Shown here one piece after another: positions 25,888-35,358 of a stretch of DNA of 64,000 nucleotides. The DNA lies in assembly GCA_038326025.1 (NCBI GenBank), contig JBBQJP010000008.1:1-64000 (forward strand), in the 5' to 3' direction. The notes beneath the pieces were generated by a model that saw nothing but the letters and a program-made list of their open reading frames with translations, was not told the origin of the DNA and ran no database searches. Numbering within the stretch: the first letter of the stretch is position 1; each line of letters begins with the position of its first letter. Source of the stretch: CAISIP01 sp038326025 (lineage in GTDB: Bacteria; Pseudomonadota; Gammaproteobacteria; Burkholderiales; Burkholderiaceae_C). Both the position numbers and the translations under genes were made by a program.

Positions 25888-27516
25888 ATGAACACTATCT
25901 ACAAGGCACCTGAACTCGACAAGACGCCCGCGAACTTTGTTCCGCTGTCGCCCATTTCGATGTTGAAGCGCACGGCGCTGGTACACCCCGACCAGATTGC
26001 GACGATTCATGGCGCTTCGAGCCGGACCTGGGCGGAAGTCGAACAGCGTTGCCGCCAGCTGGCGTCGGCGTTGCAGCGACGAGGCGTCTGCAAGGGCGAT
26101 ACGGTTGCGGTACTTGCGCCGAACATCCCCGAGCTGCTGGAATGCCACTTCGCGATTCCGATGGCCGGGGCGGTTCTGAACGCCAATAACACCCGTCTCG
26201 AAGCCAAAACGATCGCCTATATTCTCGACCATTCGCAAGCATCCGTATTCCTGGTCGATACGGAGTACGCCGGGCTCGCCGCCGCTGCGCTCGAGCTTAC
26301 CGAATCGTCTCCGTGGGTTGTCGACATCGTCGACTCCGAGGGGCCCGGCGGAAGGCGTATCGGCGAACTGACCTACGAGGAACTGCTGGCGGAAGGCGAT
26401 GCGGCATATGCATACGTCCTGCCCGACGATGAATGGGATGCGATCACGGTCGGTTATACGTCGGGAACGACCGGCGAACCGAAGGGCGTCGTCTACAGCC
26501 ATCGCGGCGCGTATCTGAACGCTGTGAACAACACGGTTTGCTGGGCAATGCCGCATTTCCCGGTCTATCTGTGGACATTGCCGATGTTTCACTGCAACGG
26601 ATGGTGTTTTCCGTGGTCCGTTACGCTGCTCGCCGGTACGCATGTCTTTCTGCGCAAAGTCGAAGCGCGTGTGATGTTCGACGCCATCGCCGACCATGGC
26701 GTGACACACTTGTGTGGCGCGCCGATCATCATGAGCATGCTCTCGGCGGCGCGTGACGAAGACAGGCGTCGTTTTTCGCACAAGGTCGCCATGATGACCG
26801 CTGCCGCGCCGCCGCCGGCGTCCGTGATCGCGGCGATCGAGGAACTGGGTATTTCGATTACGCATGTCTACGGACTGACCGAGGTCTACGGCCCTGCCGT
26901 CGTCTGTGCATGGAAACCGAAATGGCAGGACCTGCCGCTCGCCGAACGAGCGCGTCTCAAGGCGCGTCAGGGCGTTGCCTACGAATTGCAGGAGGACTGC
27001 GTCGTGCTCGACCCGTCGACCTGTCGACCGGTTCCCGCCGATGGCGCGACGATGGGCGAAATCGTGATGCGCGGCAATATCGTCATGAAGGGCTACCTGA
27101 AATCGCCCGAAGCGACGGCGAAGGCCTTCGCGGGTGGGTGGTTCTGGACGGGCGACCTCGCGGTGATGCACCCGGACGGCTACATGGAAATTCGAGACCG
27201 ATCCAAGGACATCATCATTTCCGGCGGTGAGAACATCTCGTCGATCGAGATCGAGAAAGTTTTTTACGAACACCCCTCGGTATCCTTGGTGGCGGCAGTG
27301 GCCGCGCCTGATGAAAAATGGGGTGAGATCCCCTGCGTGTTCGTCGAACTCGCGCCCGGCGCCAAGGTGACGGAAAACGAGTTGCTCGAGCATTGCCGCG
27401 AGCGCCTCGCCGGGTTCAAACGCCCGAAACGACTGGTCATCGGTGAACTGCCGAAGACGTCCACCGGGAAAATTCGCAAGAACGAGTTGCGCGATCAGGC
27501 GCGCTTGCTGACCTAA
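25888..27516 (+). CDS. Acyl-CoA ligase, AMP-dependent (DmdB-like / medium-chain acyl-CoA synthetase family)
   Basis: A 542-residue adenylate-forming enzyme that should activate a carboxylic acid to its CoA thioester. The P-loop-like motif YTSGTTGEPKGV is at residues 190-201, YGLTEVYG is the A5 motif, GWFWTGDLAVMHPDGY the hinge region and KTSTGKIRK the C-terminal lysine motif. The N-terminal ANFVPLSPISMLKRTALVHPD and GDTVAVLAPNIPELLECHF are typical of the branch that includes methylmercaptopropionate-CoA ligases (DmdB) and general medium-chain ligases. It starts 7 bp after the crotonase stop codon; an overlapping GTG at 25873 is an alternative start. The acid substrate cannot be determined from sequence. 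Confidence 0.9.
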   Translation: MNTIYKAPELDKTPANFVPLSPISMLKRTALVHPDQIATIHGASSRTWAEVEQRCRQLASALQRRGVCKGDTVAVLAPNIPELLECHFAIPMAGAVLNANNTRLEAKTIAYILDHSQASVFLVDTEYAGLAAAALELTESSPWVVDIVDSEGPGGRRIGELTYEELLAEGDAAYAYVLPDDEWDAITVGYTSGTTGEPKGVVYSHRGAYLNAVNNTVCWAMPHFPVYLWTLPMFHCNGWCFPWSVTLLAGTHVFLRKVEARVMFDAIADHGVTHLCGAPIIMSMLSAARDEDRRRFSHKVAMMTAAAPPPASVIAAIEELGISITHVYGLTEVYGPAVVCAWKPKWQDLPLAERARLKARQGVAYELQEDCVVLDPSTCRPVPADGATMGEIVMRGNIVMKGYLKSPEATAKAFAGGWFWTGDLAVMHPDGYMEIRDRSKDIIISGGENISSIEIEKVFYEHPSVSLVAAVAAPDEKWGEIPCVFVELAPGAKVTENELLEHCRERLAGFKRPKRLVIGELPKTSTGKIRKNELRDQARLLT

Positions 27517-27565
27517 ATAGCGGCCTGTCAGGCCGGCCAGCTTCATTTGTAAAAAGGAAAAGTAG

Positions 27566-28729
27566 ATGATGTCATCCGACAAGAACATATTGACCAACAG
27601 ACTCAGTTTTGGCACGCAAATCAGGAAGTCTCCCTATACGGATGTAGCGATGCGCTGGGGGGTCGTCGAGTTCTCGGTATACAACCACATGTATATTGCG
27701 CGTGACTTTGGCGATCGCGTGCAAAACTTCTGGAACCTGGTGAACGAGGCCATCCTGTGCGATGTCGCCGTCGAGCGCCAGGTCGAGATCACCGGTCCGG
27801 ACGCTGCGAAATTTACCCAGTATCTCAATTGCAGAGATCTGTCGAAATGCGAAGTCGGACAATGCAAGTACGTGCTGCTCACCGACCAGGATGGCGGGAT
27901 CATCAATGACCCCATTCTGCTAAAGCTGGGAGAAAACCACTTCTGGCTATCGATCGCAGACAGCGACGTCCTGCTATGGGCGAAGGGGCTGGCGGCGAAT
28001 TCCGGCATGGATGTAAAAATCGACGAGCCCGATGTTTCCCCGCTGCAGCTGCAGGGCCCGAAGTCGCGTGACATCCTGCGTGCGGCTTTCGGCGACGCTC
28101 CCGCAGAGCTGAAATACTATCGATTCATGGAGCATGATTGGAATGGCGTGCCGCTGATCATTTCCCGCACCGGTTGGTCGAGCGAACTGGGCTATGAAAT
28201 TTTCCTGCGTGACGGGTCCCGGGGCGCTGATCTTTGGGAGCATCTCATGAAAGTCGGCCAGCCCCTGGGACTGCATCCGGGTCACACCTCTGCCATCCGC
28301 AGGATCGAAGGCGCCATGCTGTCGTATCAAGCGGACATGAATTTGAAGAACAATCCATTCGAGCTCGGGCTGGGCCGTCTGGTCAATCTGGAAATGGAAG
28401 CAGATTTCATCGGCAAAGCGGCGCTCACGCGAATCAGGAAAGAGGGTGTCTCGCAGCTCTTCGTCGGTCTCGAAATCGAAGGCAAGCCGTTTGTCGGCGC
28501 GAATGAGGAATATTGGCCGCTCACCCGGGATGGTCGGAGAATCGGCACGGTGACCTCCGCGATCCATTCGCCGCGCCTCGGAAAAAACATCGGCCTGGCG
28601 ATGGTGGCGCGTGAGCATGCGGACATCGGCACGCGCCTGGTCGTCAATATGGTGGGCGAGTCGCGTAACTGCGAAGTGGTTCCAAAACCGTTCTACGATC
28701 CCAACAAATCGACTGCATCCAGTAACTAG
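27566..28729 (+). CDS. DmdA-like tetrahydrofolate-dependent demethylase (GcvT family)
   Basis: A 387-residue member of the aminomethyltransferase (GcvT) family. Several blocks match DMSP demethylase (DmdA) from Pelagibacter as I recall it, beyond what glycine-cleavage T-proteins share: VYNHM (39-43), CDVAVERQVE (65-74), RDLSK (90-94), GGIINDPILLKL, DSDVLLWAKGLA (132-143), EPDVSPLQLQGPKS (154-167). DmdA transfers a methyl group from DMSP to tetrahydrofolate, giving methylmercaptopropionate. Preceded by AAAAGGAAAAG and 49 bp after the ligase gene. No glycine-cleavage H or P genes adjoin, arguing against a T-protein. Related enzymes acting on other methylated sulfonium, amine or betaine compounds are the main alternative. 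Confidence 0.8.
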   Translation: MMSSDKNILTNRLSFGTQIRKSPYTDVAMRWGVVEFSVYNHMYIARDFGDRVQNFWNLVNEAILCDVAVERQVEITGPDAAKFTQYLNCRDLSKCEVGQCKYVLLTDQDGGIINDPILLKLGENHFWLSIADSDVLLWAKGLAANSGMDVKIDEPDVSPLQLQGPKSRDILRAAFGDAPAELKYYRFMEHDWNGVPLIISRTGWSSELGYEIFLRDGSRGADLWEHLMKVGQPLGLHPGHTSAIRRIEGAMLSYQADMNLKNNPFELGLGRLVNLEMEADFIGKAALTRIRKEGVSQLFVGLEIEGKPFVGANEEYWPLTRDGRRIGTVTSAIHSPRLGKNIGLAMVAREHADIGTRLVVNMVGESRNCEVVPKPFYDPNKSTASSN

Positions 28730-28886
28730 ACCCTATGTCCCACGGCTATCGGTTACCAGGGCGCCGCAATGATGACGTGGCACGCTGACAGCTCGATATT
28801 TTCGCGGGGTGACACCGATGCATCGCAGTACCGACGACCGTGATGTTCATTGACGAGTTAAACGAGCAAAGACGAGGTTCAAAGTA

Positions 28887-29333
28887 ATGTCAGAGTACGT
28901 AGCACAACTGAGCTGGTCACTCGGCGAGGGCGAATTGGAGTATGGAAAGTACAGCACTAACCATCGGATGACCTTCGCTGGCGGGTTGTCGGCCACCATG
29001 ACTTCGGCGCCCGATTACGGCGGCGATGCGCGTTATGTGAATCCTGAAGAAGCCCTGGCTGCCGCGCTCAGTTCCTGTCACATGATGACGTTTCTCGCGC
29101 TGGCAGCCAAGGCCAGGTGGAAGGTCAAGAGATACCGCGATCGAGCAGTTGCCGCACTGGGCAAAACCGAGGATGGTCGTATCAGGGTCAGCGAGATTGT
29201 TCTACATCCAGTGACCGAGTTCGAACCGGGACATGAAATCGCGCCTGACAATATAAGCGAAATGCACGAACGAGCCCATCGCTATTGTTTCGTCGCCAAT
29301 GCGATCAGTTGCGAAATGCGTGTTGAGTTGTGA
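28887..29333 (+). CDS. OsmC-family peroxidase-like protein
   Basis: A 148-residue OsmC/Ohr-fold protein with both redox cysteines, Cys64 in LSSCHMMTFLALAA and Cys134 in HRYCFVANAI, so reduction of an organic or thiol-derived peroxide is plausible. It follows the DmdA-like gene by 157 bp on the same strand, with GAGG upstream of the ATG, and may belong to the same unit. A role protecting against reactive sulfur or methylated intermediates of the pathway is inference. It differs clearly from the other OsmC protein at 10442-10891. Confidence 0.88.
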   Translation: MSEYVAQLSWSLGEGELEYGKYSTNHRMTFAGGLSATMTSAPDYGGDARYVNPEEALAAALSSCHMMTFLALAAKARWKVKRYRDRAVAALGKTEDGRIRVSEIVLHPVTEFEPGHEIAPDNISEMHERAHRYCFVANAISCEMRVEL

Positions 29334-29377
29334 GTGACCCAGTTAATTATTCAGCCTGAGGATAGGATGCCCAAGAC

Positions 29378-29614
29378 TTAACTCTCGCCCCGTTTAAACA
29401 AAATTCGGGATACCGTCGGAAAGTCAGCCGGGTGGTATTCCGGGCGACCAGTGCTCGCTGGATCCGCGCCCGCAAACCCAAGAGCCACAAGGTCCAAATT
29501 GTCCACAAACACATTGACCACGCGCACCGGATTGTCTTCGGCTACAAAATCATCCAGGCACTCGGGCAACAAGGTGACCTGACTTCGATCCGGCCCTTCT
29601 ATGAATCGCTTCAT
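29378..29614 (-). mobile_element. IS1182-family transposase, N-terminal remnant
   Basis: The first 62 or so residues (MKRFIEGPDRSQVTLLPECL, AEDNPVRVVNVFVDNLDLVALGF, TGRPEYHPADF) are the characteristic beginning of IS1182-type DDE transposases. After YHPADF, where the family continues with a long helical region, the reading changes to unrelated residues and stops, so more than 85 percent of the gene is missing. The break is near 29425. It marks an old insertion at the edge of the DmdA-like cluster. No intact terminal repeats could be identified. Confidence 0.8.
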
Positions 29615-30147
29615 CTGCTCGCCCTCCTCGAATACCGCCGCACGTCACGACAGCGACGATAAGCAATGCGCGCTAAATATTCAAGCTGTTTTCACACAGG
29701 CTCAGTCTTTTGGAGCCGGTCAACTTTCTCGGAAGCCGCCGTCAAGACTGAAAGTCAGGTCTGCCTGTTGTTGAAGGGCCTGGACGGGTTCATCGCCCAA
29801 AACGAGGTGGCTCGCGTGGCCGATGGGCTCATCGGTGCTATTGAAGAGCCATCTTTCCAGCTGACGCAATCGTTTCCGGTCCAGTCACCCATCACGAATG
29901 GCGTTGGGGCGAATAAAAGACTTGGTGCGATGGGTCAAAACCTCTGGTAGCCAGCATCGCCATTGGGTTTCCAGCCTTTCGTGGGCCAACAGCGTAGTAA
30001 GAACCCCTTGAAAAGAGAAAACCCCGCCAAGCTTACGCTCGCGGGGTATTTTTTTTTGCGTGAACGTCGGGTGGCCAGGGCCGCCCGACGCGGTTGCAGG
30101 GTTCACGCGCATCGGCTTCTTGCGAAACCGGTACGCGTGAGGGCCAA
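29615..30147. other. Intergenic stretch between the IS remnant and groEL
   Basis: No intact gene is supported. On the minus strand between about 29740 and 29870 a short open stretch interrupted by stops is present but resembles no family I recognise. The part nearest groEL holds the groEL terminator. Confidence 0.45.
30021..30058 (-). terminator. Intrinsic terminator of groESL, usable on both strands
   Basis: ACCCCGC and GCGGGGT pair around an inner AGC/GCT stem. On the minus strand the hairpin is followed by TTTTCTCTTTT, and on the plus strand by a run of nine T. It lies about 90 bp past the groEL stop codon. Confidence 0.82.
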
Positions 30148-31809
<1,662 letters not shown>

Positions 31810-31853
31810 AGTATTTCTCCGAATCTAGTAGTTAAGTGAATGAACAGGGTGGA

Positions 31854-32147
31854 TTACTTGGCGTCGACGACTGCGAACAGGTCGTCTTCCTTCATCACCA
31901 GCAGTTCGTCGCCGTCGACCTTGACGGTCTGGCCGCTGTATTTGCCGAACAAAACGCGGTCACCGACCTTGACGGCCATCGCGCTGAGTTCGCCTTTGTC
32001 GTTCTTTTTGCCTGGGCCAACGGCCAGGACTTCGCCCTGATCAGGCTTTTCAGCTGCGCTGTCCGGAATGACGATGCCAGAAGCTGTCTTGGTTTCGTTT
32101 TCCACGCGTTTGACGATCACACGGTCGTGCAGGGGGCGAAGTTTCAT
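31854..32147 (-). CDS. groES: Co-chaperonin GroES (Hsp10)
   Basis: A 97-residue co-chaperonin that caps GroEL. It has MKLRPLHDRVIVKRVE at the N-terminus, the mobile-loop region TASGIVIPDSAAEKPDQG, and GDRVLFGKYSGQTVKVDG. AGGAG precedes the ATG. It is the first gene of the operon; its leader contains a CIRCE operator and a terminator-like hairpin. Confidence 0.98.
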   Translation of the reverse strand: MKLRPLHDRVIVKRVENETKTASGIVIPDSAAEKPDQGEVLAVGPGKKNDKGELSAMAVKVGDRVLFGKYSGQTVKVDGDELLVMKEDDLFAVVDAK

Positions 32148-32180
32148 AAGATCTCCTTGAATTGAAATGGATTGGTCATC

Positions 32181-32209
32181 AAAAAGGCACCAACCACTGG
32201 GTGGGTGCC
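32181..32209 (-). terminator. Terminator-like hairpin in the groESL leader
   Basis: On the minus strand GGCACC (32209-32204) pairs with GGTGCC (32191-32186). An inner ACC/GGT extension and a short loop complete the stem, and TTTTT follows at 32185-32181. It lies downstream of the promoter and CIRCE and 34 bp upstream of the groES start codon, so it could attenuate transcription or structure the leader RNA. Confidence 0.55.
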
Positions 32210-32234
32210 ATTGAAGGTCAGGGGGAGAACGCTG

Positions 32235-32261
32235 TTAGCACTCTGCTCCCATGAGTGCTAA
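32235..32261. promoter_or_regulatory. CIRCE operator (HrcA binding site)
   Basis: TTAGCACTC-N9-GAGTGCTAA is a perfect match to the CIRCE element. It lies immediately downstream of the groESL -10 box, so HrcA would block transcription until heat shock. The hrcA gene is not in the window. Confidence 0.96.
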
Positions 32262-32288
32262 TGATAAGGGCATTTGATCGGGTTTCAA
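32261..32288 (-). promoter_or_regulatory. groESL promoter
   Basis: Read on the minus strand, TTGAAA (32288-32283), a 16-base spacer and TATCAT (32266-32261) make a sigma-70-type promoter. The same region also reads CTTGAAA-N12-CCCTTAT, close to a sigma-32 heat-shock promoter, so dual control together with CIRCE is possible. Confidence 0.65.
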
Positions 32289-32555
32289 GGGGGCGGGCTG
32301 AAAAATTGCCCCTGTCAGCCTCCTGGAAAAGGCCCCGGCTGGGCGCAACCGCCCGCTAGCCAGTATCACACGCATGCACCGCTCAGGCCGAATCGGCCAA
32401 GGCGCGCCGTTCCGCTTTGCCATGTTTACAAGTCGCGCTGGGCGCAATTTAGAGTTTGCCTATTGCCGGCATTTGGCAAATCAACCCCGGCGGGCAGCCT
32501 AGGCTGGCACAATTCAGGTTCGCTATCAAATTAAACAACTTAATAGGAGTTACTC

Positions 32556-33119
32556 ATGTCCATCATCAATACCCAGGTCCAGCCCTTCAAGGTTCAGGCA
32601 TTCAAAAACGGCAAGTTCATCGAAGTCACCGAAGCCGACCTGAAAGGCAAATGGTCGGTCCTCGTGTTCATGCCGGCGGCCTTCACCTTCAACTGCCCGA
32701 CCGAGGTCGAGGACGCGGCCGACAACTACCCGGCATTCCAGAAACTGGAGACCGAGGTCTACATCGTCACGACCGATTCGCATTTCGCGCACAAGGTGTG
32801 GCACGAGACCTCGCCGGCCGTCGGCAAGGCGAAGTTTCCGCTGATCGGTGACCCGACGCACCAACTGACCCGCATGTTCGACGTGCATATCGACGAAGAC
32901 GGCATGGCGCTGCGCGGCACCTTCCTGATCAACCCGGAAGGCATCGTCAAGACCGCCGAGATCCACGACAACAGCATTGCCCGCGACATGATCGAGACGC
33001 TGCGTAAGCTTAAGGCCGCCCAGTACGTCGCCAAGAACCCAGGCCAGGTCTGCCCTGCCAAGTGGAACGAAGGCGCCAAGACGCTGACCCCGTCGCTGGA
33101 CCTCGTCGGCAAGATCTAA
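32556..33119 (+). CDS. ahpC: Alkyl hydroperoxide reductase subunit C (peroxiredoxin)
   Basis: A 187-residue typical 2-Cys peroxiredoxin that reduces H2O2 and organic peroxides. The peroxidatic cysteine is Cys47 in FTFNCPTEVEDAA and the resolving cysteine is Cys166 in GQVCPAKW, at the same positions as in E. coli AhpC. TAGGAGT precedes the ATG. The reductase gene ahpF follows 136 bp downstream. The 300-bp region between CIRCE and this gene is divergent from groES; no clear OxyR operator could be recognised in it. Confidence 0.97.
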   Translation: MSIINTQVQPFKVQAFKNGKFIEVTEADLKGKWSVLVFMPAAFTFNCPTEVEDAADNYPAFQKLETEVYIVTTDSHFAHKVWHETSPAVGKAKFPLIGDPTHQLTRMFDVHIDEDGMALRGTFLINPEGIVKTAEIHDNSIARDMIETLRKLKAAQYVAKNPGQVCPAKWNEGAKTLTPSLDLVGKI

Positions 33120-33255
33120 AGCCAAGGCCCCGGGAGCGGCGAAGCCGCCCCGGGCACCCCAACTATTCGACTGGCCCATCCGGGCCCAGTCGCCAGGAGC
33201 CCTGCGGACCCTGGCGAGCGGGCCTGCACGCCCCTGCACTTTGAAGGAGAAAACC

Positions 33256-34821
33256 ATGCTTGACGACAACCTGAAGACCCAATTGCAGTCTTACCTGACA
33301 CGCCTGACCCAGCCGATCGAACTGATCGCGTCGCTGGGTGAAGGCTCGGATGCGGCCGAGATGCGCGAGTTTCTGCAAGATCTCGACGGCCTGAGTGACA
33401 TGGTCAGCCTGCGCTGGGACGGCACCGATAGTCGCCAGCCTTCGTTCCAGGTGACCCGCAAGGGTCAGGACATGGGTGTGCGTTTCGCCGCAATCCCGAT
33501 GGGCCATGAGTTCACGTCGCTGGTGCTGGCCTTGCTGCAGGCCGGCGGCCATCCGCCCAAGGTCGAGGCCGATGTAATCGAACAGATCCGCTCGCTCGAT
33601 AGCGACATGGTGTTCGAAACCTATATTTCGCTGACCTGCCATAACTGCCCCGACGTCGTGCAGGCCTTGAACCTCATGGCGGTACTGAATCCGCGCATCC
33701 AGCATGTGATGATCGATGGCGGCCTGTTCAAGGACGAAATCGAGCAGCGCCAGATCATGGCCGTGCCCAGTGTGTATCTCAATGGCCAGCCGTTCAGCTC
33801 GGGTCGCATGGAGTTGTCGGAAATCCTGGCCAAGGTGGATACGGGTGCCGCTGCCCGCGATACCGGCAAACTCGGCGCCAAGGAGGTCTTCGATGTGTTG
33901 ATCGTCGGCGGCGGGCCGGCCGGCGCTGCCGCTGCGGTCTATGCCGCACGCAAAGGTATCCGCACCGGTGTCGTGGCCGAGCGTTTCGGTGGCCAGACAC
34001 TCGATACGCTGGGCATCGAGAACTATCCCTCGGTGCAGCGCACTGAAGGTCCGCAGTACGCTGCCGCATTGGAGACCCAGGTGCGGGCCAATGACGTGGA
34101 CATCATGAATGGTCAACGTGTGGCGGGCATCACACCGGCAGCGACGCCCGGTGGTCCGATTACCGTCACGCTGGAAAACGGCGCGGCACTGAGCAGCCGC
34201 AGCGTGATCCTGTCTACCGGCGCGCGCTGGCGCAATGTCAACGTGCCGGGCGAAGAGCAGTACAAGAACAAGGGTGTGGCCTATTGCCCGCATTGCGACG
34301 GCCCCTTGTTCAAGGGCAAGGATGTAGCGGTCATCGGCGGCGGCAATTCCGGTGTCGAGGCGGCGATCGACCTTGCCGGTATCGTGCGCCACGTGACGCT
34401 GGTCGAGTTCGCCGACCAACTCAAGGCCGATGCGGTGCTGGTGAAGAAGCTGCGCAGCCTGTCGAACGTGACGATCCATGTGAATGCGCAGACGACCGAA
34501 ATCAGCGGCGACGGCCAGAAGGTCGACGGCCTGGTGTTCAAGGATCGCGTCAGCGACGAGAGTCATCGCGTCGAATTGGCGGGCGTGTTCGTGCAGATCG
34601 GCCTGGTGCCCAACACCGAGTTCCTCAAGGGCACGGTCGAATTGAGCCGTTACGGCGAGATCCTGATCGACGCGAAGTGCGCCACCAGCGTGCCCGGTGT
34701 GTTTGCCGCCGGTGACGCCACCACCGTGCCGTTCAAGCAGATCGTGATTGCTGCCGGCGAAGGCTCCAAGGCGGCGCTCAGCGCGTTCGACCATCTGATC
34801 CGCTTACCGGTCGCTGCCTGA
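33256..34821 (+). CDS. ahpF: Alkyl hydroperoxide reductase subunit F
   Basis: A 521-residue flavoprotein disulfide reductase that regenerates AhpC with NAD(P)H. The N-terminal thioredoxin-like domain has the redox pair Cys128-His-Asn-Cys131, FAD binding is at LIVGGGPAGAAAAVYAARKG (about 215-234), and the thioredoxin-reductase-like pair is Cys344-Pro-His-Cys347. The start at 33256 follows AAGGAG at 33244-33249. It forms the peroxide-defence unit ahpCF with the preceding gene. Confidence 0.97.
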   Translation: MLDDNLKTQLQSYLTRLTQPIELIASLGEGSDAAEMREFLQDLDGLSDMVSLRWDGTDSRQPSFQVTRKGQDMGVRFAAIPMGHEFTSLVLALLQAGGHPPKVEADVIEQIRSLDSDMVFETYISLTCHNCPDVVQALNLMAVLNPRIQHVMIDGGLFKDEIEQRQIMAVPSVYLNGQPFSSGRMELSEILAKVDTGAAARDTGKLGAKEVFDVLIVGGGPAGAAAAVYAARKGIRTGVVAERFGGQTLDTLGIENYPSVQRTEGPQYAAALETQVRANDVDIMNGQRVAGITPAATPGGPITVTLENGAALSSRSVILSTGARWRNVNVPGEEQYKNKGVAYCPHCDGPLFKGKDVAVIGGGNSGVEAAIDLAGIVRHVTLVEFADQLKADAVLVKKLRSLSNVTIHVNAQTTEISGDGQKVDGLVFKDRVSDESHRVELAGVFVQIGLVPNTEFLKGTVELSRYGEILIDAKCATSVPGVFAAGDATTVPFKQIVIAAGEGSKAALSAFDHLIRLPVAA

Positions 34822-34994
34822 TGGCGTAAAGCGGCACCGGTGGGATCGCATCATCCGTGCTTTCACCCTTGCCCGTTTGTGAAACTTGGCCCTGGTGTTC
34901 GGTCAAGGCGGTGTCGCCAGCATATAGCGGCTGAACTGTGCACGCGCCGGTAGTCGCATGGTGGGGCTCAGGCTTGTCACGTTGCACCGACCTC

Positions 34995-35273
34995 ATGACA
35001 ATCGGGGTCATGAACATTTCACGGGTCGACGGCGCCGATCTGCTGCCGGACGATGCCTTCGTGCTGGCGCAGTTGCACCAGGCCGCGGCCCGCAATCCGA
35101 TCTATGGTGCGTCGGTGATGATCGCCATCCACAACGCCCAGGACGAGGTTTGCCAACTTGTGCAATGCCAGGGAGCGCGCCAGGCACAGCGTGTCACCGC
35201 CTGCCTGCGCGCGCTGGGGTTTGTGGAGCGGTTCGTGCTCGGCTCGCCGTTTCACTACACGTTCCGGCGTTGA
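34995..35273 (+). CDS. Small hypothetical protein
   Basis: About 92 residues with no signal peptide or membrane segment; MTIGVMNISRVDGADLLPDD begins it and it ends FHYTFRR. The middle QLHQAAARNPIYGASVMIAIHNAQDE looks like a compact alpha/beta domain. An alternative ATG is at 35010. It lies between ahpF and the Bcr/CflA-type exporter on the same strand. No family is recognised, and the coding assignment rests on reading-frame quality and position only. Confidence 0.45.
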   Translation: MTIGVMNISRVDGADLLPDDAFVLAQLHQAAARNPIYGASVMIAIHNAQDEVCQLVQCQGARQAQRVTACLRALGFVERFVLGSPFHYTFRR

Positions 35274-35358
35274 CCCGGTCCGTCAGGGCCCGTGCCTGCG
35301 TCCTGACAAGGCCATACACTGTCGCCTTCCCTGATGACACGTCTGCCTGAAACGCCCC

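Noticed and set aside
27566..28729. Simple glycine-cleavage T-protein (gcvT) call for the DmdA-like gene
   Set aside because: No gcvH or gcvP is nearby, and many of its blocks match DmdA more closely than T-proteins as I recall them.
29666..29950. 94-codon plus-strand open frame near the IS remnant
   Set aside because: No family resemblance and no ribosome binding site. The opposite strand here also has only interrupted frames.
33163..34794. 543-codon minus-strand frame opposite ahpF
   Set aside because: An antisense shadow of ahpF, whose redox motifs are intact.
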